Assembly: GCF_000801105.2 (NCBI RefSeq)
Contig: NC_079515.1
Location: forward strand, 21,909,407-21,973,406
Direction: 5' to 3'
Origin: Raphanus sativus
Lineage: Eukaryota; Streptophyta; Magnoliopsida; Brassicales; Brassicaceae
Length of the DNA stretch: 64,000 bases
Positions 1 to 11,309 of this stretch are shown here, piece by piece. Positions within the stretch are counted from its first letter, which is position 1; each line of letters begins with the position of its first letter. The notes under the pieces are model-generated. The model ran no database searches. It was not told the origin of the DNA and was given only the letters and a program-made list of their open reading frames with translations. The position numbers and the translations under genes are program-made.

Positions 1-487
1 TCCAACTCAAACTACTATTATGGAAGAAATTCCATCACCTGTTATTGTCTTCGAAAGCAACTTGGCTTCAACGGACAATTTATTGGTCTCTCCACAACAT
101 GGCAGCACCCTTGTCAATCAAATTGATCATAATGAGCAAGATGATGGAGATGGGTTTATGAGTGATGCTACGGCAAACCTCACCATGTCACGAGGTGGAA
201 GGCTGATAAAACCACTTCAAAAATTTCAAGATATGGATTGGAAAACTGTGAGAGGAAGAGGTAAACGAGGTCGTCGAGGCCGCGGATACCACCTTCCATC
301 TTCTTAGTAATTTCATCCTTCTCTTGTTTCACTAAGCTTAGTATCATAAGCTTTCTCTTTGTAAGCTAATGCTTTGTTGTTTATGAGGCTTGTCTCATCA
401 TACTTTCCCAAACTATATGGTTGTTAAACCATACAATGTATGTTCTTTTGTTTTAAATTTGAAAGCCTTTTTACAAAAAAAAAAACA
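1..487 (+). mobile_element. 3' end of a non-LTR retroelement, gag-like ORF1 tail (partial)
   Basis: An open frame runs in from the left edge and stops at 307. Its C-terminus is rich in Arg and Gly (KTVRGRGKRGRRGRG then YHLPSS), which resembles the basic tail of plant LINE ORF1 or gag-like nucleic-acid-binding proteins. After the stop come about 165 untranslated bases and an A-run ending near 487, as expected for the polyadenylated end of a target-primed insertion. No reverse transcriptase follows, so this is either an ORF1-only derivative or a fragment. The 5' part lies outside the window. The family call is inference from composition only. Confidence 0.5.
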
Positions 488-973
488 CTTCTTGTTTATT
501 ATCAAGACGGTGCTAAAGCCAGTGGGCCAGGGGTGGTGTCGGAAGCCTTGTCTTTTTCCTTCTTACAAACATTATCTCTGATCAATGGTCTTCTTGTAGC
601 GACGTGTCTTATTCAAACCCATGAAGAAAGTTTCGTTTTTTCTTTGTGGGTTCCGTTTATTATCAGATTGCTCTGTTATCTGATTAGAAAAAAAAAAGCA
701 ATGGAGACGATGAAGATATCTTCATTCGATCGTGTCAGTGAGCTTAAAGCTTTCGACAACACCAAGACAGGTGTAAAAGGCCTCGTAGACGCCGGAGTTT
801 CAGAGGTTCCACGCATATTCCATCACTCATCTCTCAAACCATCAAACCCTAAACCGCTTTCCTCTGACTTGCAACATCTCACAACGATCCCAACGTTTGA
901 TCTCGGTGGACGTGTCTTCGAGGACGAGACTAAGCGCAAGAACGTGATTCAAGGGATTAAAGAGGCATCAGAG

Positions 974-1340
974 TGTTAAGCTAGATGAGCTTCACACTTA
1001 AAACCAATTGGTGATTAATGGAGTGGCTCAACTATCTTATATAGTGCTAAGGATCCCTTCTAACTACCGATGTGGGACAACTATGTGTCTAATACGCCTC
1101 CTCGAGATGATGGCTCTCTGAGCATCAATCTCGGAATACTCGGGCAAAGATCGATGGGCCAACTTTGGGCCAGATCGATGTGGATCGGGTTGGATTGCGT
1201 GGATCGGGCTCTGATACCATGTTAAGCTAGATGAGCTTCACACTTAAAACCAATTGGTGATTAATGGAGTGGCTCAACTATCTTATATAGTGCTAAGGAT
1301 CCCTTCTAACTACCGATGTGGGACAACTATGTGTCTAATA
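974..1340 (-). mobile_element. TRIM (miniature LTR retrotransposon), 121-bp LTRs
   Basis: Two 121-bp direct repeats, 974-1094 and 1220-1340, read identical base for base and flank 125 bp of non-coding sequence. On the minus strand the first internal bases are TGGTATCAGAGC, the primer-binding site for initiator Met-tRNA used by many plant copia elements. A purine-rich tract (CGAGGAGGCG) precedes the other LTR. The host sequence CAGAG occurs at 969-973 and again at 1341-1345 as a 5-bp target duplication. No coding capacity exists, so it must have moved with enzymes supplied in trans. Identical LTRs imply a very young insertion. Confidence 0.92.
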
Positions 1341-1654
1341 CAGAGAAGTGGGGTTTCTTCCAGGTGATTAACCATGGAGTTCCCCTCGATCTTCTAGAAA
1401 AGATGAAAGATGGAGTTCGTGGGTTTCACGAGCAGCTACCAGAAGTGAGGAAACAATATTACGGGAGAGATTTCAGCAGAAGGTTTATGTATTTGAGTAA
1501 CTTTGATCTTTTTAGCGCTCCAGCTGCTAACTGGAGAGACACTTTCTCTTGTACCATTGCTCCAGATCCTCCAGAACCAGAGGACTTACCAGAGATTTGT
1601 AGGTATGATGACTCCATTGCTTAACCTGCGTTGATATCATGACCGGTTCTAGGC

Positions 1655-2085
1655 ACATCTATTTCGGTTTAGTTCTCAAATTTTAATAAGCTAGTATGTA
1701 TATTTGGCATGCTGGTTTGGTTAGTTCGGGTTATTTGGTATTTGGTTAGTGTGAACCTTACTGAATTAACTCAAAAGTCAAAATAAAATTTGGTTTGATA
1801 TTCAGTTAATTCAGTTTTCGAAAATCCTACCAAAAGTTTTGATTTCAGATAGATTTTGGTTTAAATTTATTGTTTTTTGGTCAATTTTATTTAGTTCGGT
1901 TAGTTTGGTTAGTTCGATTCTTTATGGTATAGTTTGGGTATAGATTCATTTTCTTAAAGAAAAAAAAAGCAAAATAACCGATTACCGGACTGGTCCCATA
2001 CACTGATCATTTTTGAAAACCTGACGAATTCGAACTGAATTAATAGAAATTTTGGTTTGGTTCGGTTCATAATGTTAGGTCTAAT
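1655..2085. repeat. GGTTTGGTT-rich dispersed repeat inside intron 1 of the broken dioxygenase gene
   Basis: Intron 1 (1603-2220) is filled by AT-rich sequence studded with TTTGGTT, TTCGGTT and GGTTTGGTTCGG words. The same composition recurs in the matching intron of the next gene (about 4770-5105), at 6955-7312 and around 51.2-52.1 kb. It has no coding potential. Whether these are MITE remnants or simple-sequence expansions cannot be told by eye. Confidence 0.45.
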
Positions 2086-2897
2086 ACATATGTTGCATGG
2101 TCATCAAATCGTCAAAAACGAATTTAGTAAGATTAATTCAAAAATGTTTATGATCCCACAAATCTCCGATTCAGCCTTGTTTGATATTTTGTATCTATTT
2201 TATGTAATGAATTGTTTCAGGGATGTTATGTTGGAATACACAAAGCACGTGATGATTCTAGGAGAGTTTCTCTTTGAGCTTTTATCAGAAGCTCTAGGGT
2301 TAGACCCTAACCATTTGAATGAGATGGATTGCTCAAAGGGTTTGCTCATGCTTAACCATTACTACCCACCCTGTCCAGAGCCTGACCTAACTTTAGGCAC
2401 AAGTCAGCATTCAGACAACTCTTTCCTTACAGTGCTTCTACCAGATCAAATCGAAGGTCTTCAAGTCAACCGTGAAGGGTATTGGTTTGATGTTCCTCAT
2501 GTTCCTGGTGCACTCATTATCAACATCGGAGATCTTCTACAGGTTAGTTTGCACAATCATTGCCTTTTGCTCTATTTTGCCTTGTATAGAATGATCTGCC
2601 TCTTGGTTCAAAGGTTATTTTGTTTGTTTTCCTTTGGTGCAGCTTATAACAAATGACAAGTTCGTCAGTCTGGAGCATCGTGTATTGGCAAATAGATTCC
2701 CACAAGCTCGAGTCTCCATCGCGTGTTTCTTCACCACTGGTGTAAGACCGAATCCAAAAATGTACGGACCCATTAGAGAGCTTCTGTCTAAAGAAAACCC
2801 TCCAAAGTACAGAGAGACCACCATTAGAGAGTACACTGCTTACTACAATACCAAAGGACTTGATGGGACCTCTGCTTTACTCCATTTTAAAATATGA

Positions 2898-4135
2898 ACT
2901 ACAACTTTTCCACACACATTCAACATGGATGTATAAGTAATATATCTAGATTCGCAGATTCAATTATTCTGAGAACAATATCAAAAGTGTGATTAAGGAA
3001 GAGAACAGCCCAAGAGGTTAACAAACATATTACTGTTTATACTTTTTACCTTGAATCCTTTTTTAAATTATACAGATTTATACAAGAGAATTATGGTCCC
3101 CACCAAAGTGGAACAAGACTTGCACGTGTTAGCAGCCTATATTTCCGACATACGTGTCGGTTGTCTCATGGTGATGCCAAAATTTAAATTCTCTAGTGAC
3201 TAGGACTCAAACCCTAGTAACTTTATCCTATTGGGCTTCGTTCTCAAATTAATCATCACAGGATCACGAGAGTCGGTTACACTTAAAAATCTTTATAAGC
3301 GCAGAAATAAAAGCATCTTCATTGGTCATGAATCATTAAGTGGTCTTACCATAGTATCCTGCATGAATTGTTTAGCAAAAGAACAATGAGCAACTGATCC
3401 AATGAGGAGGAAGAGAGCATGCCTTCTGCTCATGTCAAGAGCAATGAGTAACCTGACATCCAAACATTGTTTCTACAGTAGAGAAAATAATTAGGAAAGC
3501 AAAACTGATAAGTCAAGTCAAGAAGGGTGGCTCCCAAGAAAAAAATATCAAAAAAGTGTATAATCAATGATGTATCATTATCCAAAGTTTCTTACAACAG
3601 AGTTCTTAGAAAAATATAAGAAACCATTTGTACAAATAAGAATCCCTTTCGTTTTGATTTAATACTATTTCATTTTTTAAATATCAATTTTTATATTTGA
3701 TATATATTTGAAATTTTTTCCCTAATATAGTTTTTAATTAAATTCTTTATATAATATAATTCAACAGTTTTGCATTTTTAACTAAAAAATTAAGAAACTG
3801 TTCAAATATTTTAAGAAACATTTTCTTAACACTTTTAGTTAAAAATTGAAAAACAGTTTCATATATTTCCATAAAAACTCCATCATAAGAAATTCTTGAT
3901 AATGATGCTTCAAGGGACTGATATTCTCTCTAATGACTTATTGTTTGACTAGACTGAGGTAAAGCCAGTGGGCCCGAGAGTATTGACTATTGTCCCAAGC
4001 CGTTTGTCTTCTTCCTTCTTTCAAGCCACTGGTCTTATCCCCAAACCCATGAAGCAAGTTTCGTTTTTACTTTGTGGTTTACTTTTATTACCAGATTCTT
4101 CTGCTATCTGATAAACAGAAAAAGCAGAGGAGAGG
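2898..4135. other. Intergenic region between the two dioxygenase genes
   Basis: No gene is seen. The segment just upstream of 4135 (from about 3955) resembles the segment upstream of 701, including a shared AAAGCCAGTGGGCC word. The segment at about 3285-3345 resembles the 3' flank of the second gene (about 6870-6930). The two genes therefore arose by tandem duplication of a unit that includes flanking sequence. About 3660-3860 is very AT-rich. Confidence 0.5.
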
Positions 4136-6778
4136 ATGAAGCTTGCTTCATTCGATCGTGTCAGTGAGCTTAAAGCTTTCGACGACACCAAGACAGGTGT
4201 AAAAGGACTCGTAGAAGCAGGAGTCTCAAAGGTTCCACGCATATTCCATCACTCATCTCTCAAACTATCAAACCCAAAACCACTTTCTTCTGACTTGCAA
4301 CATCTCACAACGATCCCAACGTTTGATCTCGGTGGACGTGTCTTCGAGGAGGACGAGACTAAGCGCAAGAACGTGATTCAAGGGATTAAAGAGGCATCAG
4401 AGAAGTGGGGGTTCTTCCAGGTGATTAACCATGGAGTTCCTCTCGATCTTCTCGAGAAGATGAAAGATGGAGTTCGTGGGTTTCATGAGCAGTCACCAGA
4501 AGTGAGGAGACAGTATTACGGGAGAGATTTCAGTAGAAAGTTTCGGTATTTAAGTAACTTCGATCTCTTCAGCTCCCCAGCTGCTAACTGGAGAGATACT
4601 TTCTCTTGTACCATAGCTCCAGATCCTCCAGAACCAGAGGACTTGCCAGAGATTTGTAGGTATGATGATGGTTCTCAAGAATTATACATAGATTTCATTA
4701 GCCCTGCAGATTCGGTTTATTCACTTTATATAATTAGGGTAGGGTATTTTTCGGGTTCGGATAGTTCGGCCACAATCCAACTAAAGTAAGCTGAAAAATC
4801 AGTTTGGTTTGGATTTGGTTTATTTTGGTTTCTAGTTTTATTTCCAAATAACCAATTCTTTTTTGTTTCGGTTCGATTTTGGTATAATTTTCTAAAAACT
4901 CTAATAAATTATGGTTAGTTTGGTTAAATTAAGTTATTTTTAGTTAGTTTCATTAATTCAATTCGGTAATTTTGGCTAATATTAATAATTTGGTTATGTT
5001 TATGAAAATCAAAAAACAAACCGAACCAAACAAAATAAATATATTTCAAACTGTACCCAAACTGAAAACAAAAAAAAAAATTGGTTTGGTTCGGTTCGCT
5101 GGCTCAGACAAAATTGCAGACTAAGTTCAGGGGCAGAGGTAGATGGGGAGTGGGGTCAGTTGCCCCCATGATTATTTTTAGTTAGTGTAATTTTGTATAG
5201 AATTTCAATAATGCCCTGATGAAAATTTGAACCTGTAAATATATTACTAGTGTTTTTATAGTTTTGTCTTGGGTAAAAACTACTCTTGGGAAAACGTGCT
5301 ATTTCCTCACAAGAAGTATCGTATTCTTGGGAAAACGCGCTATTTTCCCACGAGAAGTACCGTATTCTTTCAGATGTCCTTGAAACAAAAATTTGAAACA
5401 TATTTCTCCATGAAACTATAGTATAACTCTTATATCTCCCCGAAATAAAAGTTCGAAAACCATAACCAAGTTAAATTACTCGGTTTAAACCTATAAACTA
5501 AAACTATTCTGGTTAATTAAACCAGTTTTAGACCAATAACGATCCAATTAAGAACCAATTATAGCAATCAAACCAGAAATTATAAACCATGAACCGACAA
5601 AATAACCACTTACATACGAAGTACTCAGCCTTAAGTGAAAGGGTTAATGAAATTGTCAGCTCATGGTTTATAATTTCTGGTTTGATTTTGTAATCGGTTA
5701 TCGTTATTGGTTTAAAACTGTTTAATTAACCAAAACGGTTTTAATTTATAGGTTTAAACCGAGTAATTTAATTTTATGGGGTTATGGCTTTCGAACTTTA
5801 ATTCGGAGTAATATAAGAGTTATGCATAGTTTCAAGGAGAAATAGGTTTCGAATTTTTATTTCAGGAACATCTAGGATGAAGTCATAGTTTGAGAAACAT
5901 ATGTGAAGATACAATACTTCTCGTGAGGAAATAACACGTTTTCCCACTATTCTTAGATTCGTCACTGCCTAAGTTGCATGGTCCCCAATTTATAAAGACA
6001 AAGTAGTAAGATCAACTCAAAAATGATTTTAAGACTATAAACCTCCGATTCAACCTTGTATGATATGTTATATCTAATTCATGCAATGAATTGTCGCAGA
6101 GATGTTATGTTGGAATACACAAAGCAAGTGATGACTCTAGGAGAGTTTCTCTTTGAGATTTTATCTGAAGCTCTAGGGTTAGACCCTAACCATCTGAATG
6201 AGATGGATTGCTCAAAGGGAATGCTCATGCTTAACCATTACTATCCACCATGCCCAGAGCCTGACTTAACTTTAGGCGCAACTCAGCATTCCGACAGCTC
6301 TTTCCTTACAGTGCTTCTTCCAGATCAGATTGAAGGGCTTCAAGTCAACCGTGAAGGGTACTGGTACGATGTTCCTCATGTTCCCAGTGCACTCATTATC
6401 AACATCGGAGATCTTCTACAGGTTAGTTTGCACAATCAATGCCTTTTGCTCTCTTTTGCATTGTACAAATGATTTTTCTCTTGGCTCAAATATATATATT
6501 TTTGTTATGTTTGTTTGATGCAGCTTATAACAAACGACAAGTTCATCAGTTTGGAACATCGTGTATTGGCAAACAAAGCCACAAGAGCTCGAGTCTCGGT
6601 CGCATGTTTCTTCACCACCGGTGTGAGACCGAATCCTAGATTGTACGGACCCATAAGAGAGCTTGTGTCTGAAGAAAACCCTCCAAAGTACAGAGAGACC
6701 ACCATTAGAGAATATGCTGCCTATGTCAATGCTAAAGGTCTGGACGGAACCTCTGCTTTGCTCCATTTTAAAATATGA
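4136..6778 (+). CDS. 2-oxoglutarate/Fe(II) dioxygenase, ACC-oxidase homolog
   Basis: This is the intact tandem partner of the broken gene at 701. The exons are 4136-4659, 6100-6421 and 6524-6778, giving 366 aa, normal for the family. The N-terminal DIOX_N region includes [13 protein letters not shown]. The 2OG-FeII_Oxy domain carries the His/Asp iron ligands in QHSD, the distal His in SLEHR, and the 2OG-binding RVS. The protein should be cytosolic and oxidise a small organic substrate, which cannot be named from sequence. The start MKLASFDRV is chosen because it aligns with the partner's N-terminus. Intron 1 (1440 bp) is unusually long because it carries a long inverted repeat. From my recall of gene order it corresponds to the Arabidopsis At1g06620-06650 cluster. 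Confidence 0.9.
5285..5948. repeat. Long inverted repeat (foldback element) in intron 1 of the dioxygenase gene
   Basis: The sequence at about 5285-5602 is largely the reverse complement of 5655-5948, with a loop of only about 50 bp. Matching blocks include ACTCGGTTTAAACCTATAA in the left arm and its complement in the right arm, and CAAACCAGAAATTATAAACC near the loop. The arms show scattered mismatches, so it is not recent. Candidate outer ends are near 5128 (GGGGCAG) and 5970 (CACTGCC), with AAGTT outside both. It encodes no protein. Confidence 0.75.
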
Positions 6779-6954
6779 ACATAGTGAGCTATTACTTTCT
6801 CAAAACATATTTGACATGAAACTATATGTAATAAGAGAATTCTCGAGAAATTTCATAAACATCTCTAGTTATACTTTTAAAAATCTTGTGAAGTTCCATT
6901 AAAGCTGGAAACAAGAGTATCTTCACTGCTCATGAGTCATGGTACGCATATGTA

Positions 6955-7312
6955 GGCATGCCGGGCCCGGTTCGGTTAGTTTGGGTTTTCCAATTTGTTT
7001 GAAACTCGGCTAGGTTTATTTTTCGGTTAGTTTAGGTTTTACAGATCGGTTTGTTTGAAACTCGGTTGGTTTATTTCTCGGTTAGTTTGGTTTCAAAAAT
7101 TTATACCGAATTTAACTGAAGTTTATTAATTCGGTTTACATTGCTTAAAATTTCAAAAAAAAAAAAAATTGGCCAAGTTTGATTATTTTGATTCAGATTT
7201 TAGTTAGTTATATTTGAAGTTTTAGTTAAAAGTGGTAGAGTTTGGTTAATTTTAGCCAAACTGAACCAAAAACTGAATATTTTGGTTTGGTTCGGCATTA
7301 ATAACCGCAGGC
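6955..7312. repeat. GGTTTGGTT-rich repeat between dioxygenase and PsbP genes
   Basis: This block begins near TAGGCATGCCGGGCCCGG and ends near CGCAGGCCTA, so the ends are weakly inverted (TAGGC...GCCTA). The interior is made of CGGTTAGTTTGG and TTTGGTTCGG words. The ends resemble short hAT-type MITE termini, but I could not find an exact 8-bp target duplication. Nothing else is seen between 6779 and 7560 except upstream sequence of the PsbP gene. Confidence 0.4.
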
Positions 7313-7575
7313 CTAGATATGTATGTAATACTGTTCAGTAAAAAAAAAAGCCAACGTAACGTGGTGTTGCATGCCAACTAACTTTCTGATCCTCATCCTG
7401 TGTGAGGTAAGAAGTACGTAACAACACATTCCACTTTGAAATCTCAACGCATTTTCTTAGGTTATTGTTGTTCACTGTTACTTGTAATGCAAGATATCTG
7501 TAAAGATCTGCTTCTGAGTTCTTTGAACATTATTTATGACGACTCTGACGTGGAACAAGAACAAAACGTATCTGC

Positions 7576-7581
7576 CACGTG
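7576..7581 (+). promoter_or_regulatory. G-box (CACGTG) upstream of PsbP
   Basis: A perfect palindromic CACGTG lies about 200 bp upstream of the PsbP start, within CCACGTGTCAC. Such G-boxes bind bZIP/bHLH factors and are common in light-regulated photosynthesis genes. The site is seen in the sequence; its role here is inference. Confidence 0.5.
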
Positions 7582-7779
7582 TCACATCGCAAGACCTCAA
7601 CAACCTTATCAGGACATCAACAGAGAGATCCTGTAATATCCAAAACCAGCCAATCATCTTCACTCTTGATATCATACCTCCATGCATTATCACAGTACTC
7701 CACAAACAATCCTCAAAAAAGAAAACACTTCCATCATAAACCAGAGAGAGAGAGAAAGAATAAGAGAAAGAGAGATAAA

Positions 7780-8892
7780 ATGGCGTACAGCGCGTGTTTC
7801 CTACACCAGAGCGCACTAGCCTCCTCAGCCGCACGATCATCGTCTCCCAACTCATCCCAGCGCCACTTGTCACTCTCCAGACCCGTTCAGATAGTCTGTA
7901 AAGCACAACAGCACCATCAAGAGGATAACTCCGCTGTCTCTCGCCGTCTAGCTCTCACACTCTTGATCGGCGCCGCCGCCGTTGGTTCCAAAGTATCACC
8001 CGCTGATGCAGCCTACGGTGAAGCTGGTGCGTAGAAAAAAACAAAAGATCATCTCATTTTTTTCAAACCATTCAATGGGTAAAGAATCTTGTAAAACGAA
8101 CTGTTGCGTGTGTGTTCTTTCTTTTTTTCTTGGTTTTGCAGCAAATGTGTTTGGGAAGCCAAAGAAGAACACAGACTTCACGGCATACAGTGGAGATGGA
8201 TTCATTGTGCAGGTGCCAGCTAAATGGAACCCAAGCAGAGAGGTAGAGTATCCAGGACAAGTCCTTAGGTACGAAGACAACTTTGACGCCACTAGCAATC
8301 TCAATGTCATGGTCACTCCTACTGACAAGAAGTCCATCACTGACTACGGTTCCCCTGAAGAGTTCCTCTCTCAGGTCTTTACTCCATCACATCTGACAGA
8401 GATTCTTAAGTTAATAAAAAAAAAACAAACGAATTGTGAGACTTAATGTTGTTTTGGGTCTTTTGGTAGGTCAACTATCTCCTAGGTAAACAAGCTTACT
8501 TTGGTGAGACTGCCTCTGAGGTAAAGCATAGAACATGAGAATCAATCACCAATGATAATAGTAGAATCTGATTGTTACCTTTTGTGCATTTGGATTATTG
8601 AGTGTCTTGTGAATCTGATGTAACCTTGCAGGGAGGTTTTGACAACAATGCAGTGGCGACAGCAAACATTCTGGACACAAACATTCAGGACGTTGGTGGG
8701 AAGCCATACTATTACTTGTCAGTGTTGACAAGAACAGCAGATGGAGACGAAGGTGGTAAGCATCAGCTGATCACAGCCACCGTGAATGGAGGGAAGCTAT
8801 ATATCTGCAAAGCGCAAGCTGGAGACAAGAGGTGGTTCAAGGGAGCCAATAAGTTTGTTGAGAAAGCAGCCACTTCTTTCAGTGTTGCTTAA
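7780..8892 (+). CDS. PSBP1: Photosystem II 23-kDa extrinsic protein PsbP (OEE2)
   Basis: PsbP is a lumenal subunit of photosystem II that stabilises the Mn4Ca cluster and retains Ca2+ and Cl-. The exons are 7780-8026, 8142-8374, 8470-8520 and 8632-8892, giving 263 aa, the usual length. The N-terminus is a bipartite transit peptide: a Ser-rich stromal part, then a twin-Arg ([13 protein letters not shown]) thylakoid signal ending at ADA, so the mature protein should start near AYGEA. The mature part carries the expected [15 protein letters not shown] and the C-terminal [14 protein letters not shown]. The 51-bp third exon keeps the frame. It corresponds to Arabidopsis At1g06680. Confidence 0.96.
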
Positions 8893-9209
8893 ATTGAAAA
8901 GCAACACAACAGAAGAGTCCTCTGTTTTTCTTTTGAAACTAAGCTTTTGAGAACTATCTAGATAATGATGCTACCTAGGAAGCTTCACCTGTGTACCTGT
9001 GATAACAGAACTCATTTGCAATAATGATATTATTAATTAATAGTCAAAAGTCTTTGTTATCTGTCTCAGTCACCAAAATGGAAACTCTTATAAACTTTGA
9101 CATGATCTCTCCTCTTCTAGCACAACAAAACTGTGTGCAAAATCAATCATCCAACAAATGAAACATAATATCATCTTTTATAGTAAAGTTTCAAATGAAA
9201 GAAAAAGTT

Positions 9210-10767
9210 TCAAGATTCTGGTGCTGGTGCTGGAGAGGGAGGAGCTGGAGCTGCAAGTTTGAGGAGCGGCTGCAGAGCTTTCACAACTATGCTCATATTT
9301 GGTCTAAACTCAGATTCATATTGCACACACAATGCTGCCACTGCTGCTAGCTGCATTTAGCACAACAAATTTTTGTTAACTTTTGGATTACATAAGTTTG
9401 TGTAATTCATATCAATCCTTGAGGCATGAAGAAAGAGAGGTACCTTAGCAACTGCTTTCGGAGGGTAATCAGCTTTTAGCTTTGGATCAATGCATTGTTT
9501 GACTTGATCTTCACTGAGTCTTGGTGTCGCCTGAGCATATGTAGCCAATAACATCAGATTTTACAGAAAATGAAATGGTCCATATTTGGAGAACAGAGTA
9601 TACTCACCCAAGTTACAAGACTTTGTTGACCACGAGGCATGGTGTGGTCCACAGGTTTCCTCCCTGTCAGAAGTTCTAGAAGAACAACCCCGAAACTGTA
9701 CACATCACTCTTCTGAGTCAACTGTCCAGTCATTGCATATCTGCAAATATTCAGACATATTAGCTTTGCTGCTTATCAGACATTTATATACAAGAAACAT
9801 TACTCTGGAGCATGATAACCAAAAGTTCCCAAGACTCTTGTCGAGTGAAGACGAGCAGCGTTATCAGGAGCTTGGTTCGAGAGATTGAAATCAGCAATCT
9901 TTGCTTTGTAGTCTTCGAAAAGAAGAATGTTACTGGATCTTATGTCTCTGTGGATTACAGGAGGCTGTGACTTCTCATGAAGGTATTCCAAACCCCTAGC
10001 TGCCTCCACAGCTATTTTCACCCTTGTTGTCCAGTCAAGCGTTGGACCTGGCTGTGCCCCTTGAACTCCTTTCCTACCTGTAATCAGTTTACATGGACAG
10101 GCATGTTATTTTAGCTAGAGAAGTGAGCAGAGGGAATCTCAAAGTCATTCTCACCATGTAAGATGTCATGCAAGGATCCCATTGTTGCGAACTCATATGC
10201 AAGGACTCGGAGGTTTCCATCAACACAGAAACCAAGCAGTTGAACGAGATTCTCATGCTTCAGTCTAGACACCATGGAAACCTGATTAAAGAGCAAAAAA
10301 GTATTTAATATAACAAATCAAAAGACGATGTAATCAAGAATGGAGAGCTGAACCTGACTGAGGAACTCGGGATCTGATTCAGATTCAGGTGCGACATCAA
10401 GTTTCTTGAGAGCAACCGGTACACCATCGTTCAGCGTGGCATAATAGACTCTTCCGTAAGATCCTTCGCCAATCAGAGCCTTTGATCCGAAATTGTCAGT
10501 CATTTCCTTGACCTCATCCAGAGACAAGGGAGGAACCTGGACGGGAAGAGCTTCCTCGTGCTTCACAACAGCTGCTGGTTTTGGATTCTTATGATTCGCT
10601 GCTACACACACATGAAAGACACTCGTTAAAATGTTCAAAAAAAAGCATTCGATCAAATAGTCATTGGTGGGAGGCATACCATCATCGGATTGCTGGTGAG
10701 AAGATTTCAAGTGTTCCTCTTCATTGGAGTCTTGAATCTGACATGTACAACAGATCCACTTCCGCAT
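9210..10767 (-). CDS. PTI1-like serine/threonine receptor-like cytoplasmic kinase
   Basis: Seven coding exons on the minus strand (10767-10680, 10601-10354, 10281-10155, 10077-9804, 9740-9608, 9530-9444, 9350-9210) give 365 aa. The N-terminus [10 protein letters not shown] has a Cys cluster that is a likely S-acylation membrane anchor. Kinase motifs are the glycine loop [11 protein letters not shown], the VALKKLD lysine, catalytic HRDIRSSN, and the activation segment [10 protein letters not shown], where DFG is DFN as is typical of PTI1-type kinases. A Pro/Ala-rich tail ends the protein. These kinases act downstream of receptor or OXI1-type kinases in stress signalling. The exon 2 acceptor is a NAGNAG (10601 or 10598). 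The region upstream suggests a 5'-UTR intron ending at 10779. It corresponds to At1g06700. Confidence 0.92.
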
Positions 10768-10883
10768 CCTTTTGGACCCTAAAAAGGAGATCAAGTAACT
10801 GAATAAGGAGATATGAGCAGAGAACATGAACCCAAAAAAAACAGAGACCAAAGTAACAACCTTTATGGAAATTTTGATTGAGC

Positions 10884-10910
10884 ATATATATATATATATA
10901 TATATATATA
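10884..10910. repeat. (AT)n microsatellite
   Basis: A run of about 13 AT units lies in the presumed 5'-UTR intron of the PTI1-like kinase gene. It is likely to be length-polymorphic. Confidence 0.9.
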
Positions 10911-11309
10911 CTCGGATTAAAAAAAAAGACTGTAATTTCCAAATTCTTATCAAAATCAAAAACTTTCAATCAAGAACATGATCCAACAATATTTGTTAAA
11001 ATCCTAACATGCAAACCTCTCCTCTTTGCCGCCAGACACGGCCACAGATATAATAATCAAAAGATGCCAACTTTACCATCCATCCATCACACTCAACATT
11101 TATTATACAAGTGAGAACTAGAGACTATACCGATTGTTATACAAAATCCAATTTTCAGACAAGACAAATAAGAAGAGAAGACGTTACCCACTCTAATATC
11201 CACCTGGGTTCGTCGCGTACGATCGTCGCCTCCTCTGCGGGGGATTGCTTGATGGAGACGAATGAGAAAGAAAGAAAGAAAGGAAGAGAGATTAAGGGAA
11301 TATAATGTG

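Larger units (their letters stand above)
701..2897 (+). pseudogene. 2-oxoglutarate/Fe(II) dioxygenase (ACC-oxidase homolog), exon 1 split by a TRIM element
   Basis: This is a soluble 2OG-Fe(II) oxygenase of the 1-aminocyclopropane-1-carboxylate oxidase homolog type; these are not true ACC oxidases and the substrate is unknown. Exon 1 starts at 701 (METMKISSFDRV) and is cut at 973 by a 367-bp TRIM that brings an immediate stop. It resumes after the target duplication and ends at 1602. Exon 2 is 2221-2542 and exon 3 is 2643-2897. The iron ligands are visible as QHSD in exon 2 and SLEHR in exon 3, with the 2OG-binding RVS motif after it. Without the insert the reading would be 368 codons with no other defect seen, so the break is recent. 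It is a tandem copy of the intact gene at 4136-6778. It could be expressed only if the insert were spliced out or translation restarted. Confidence 0.85.
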
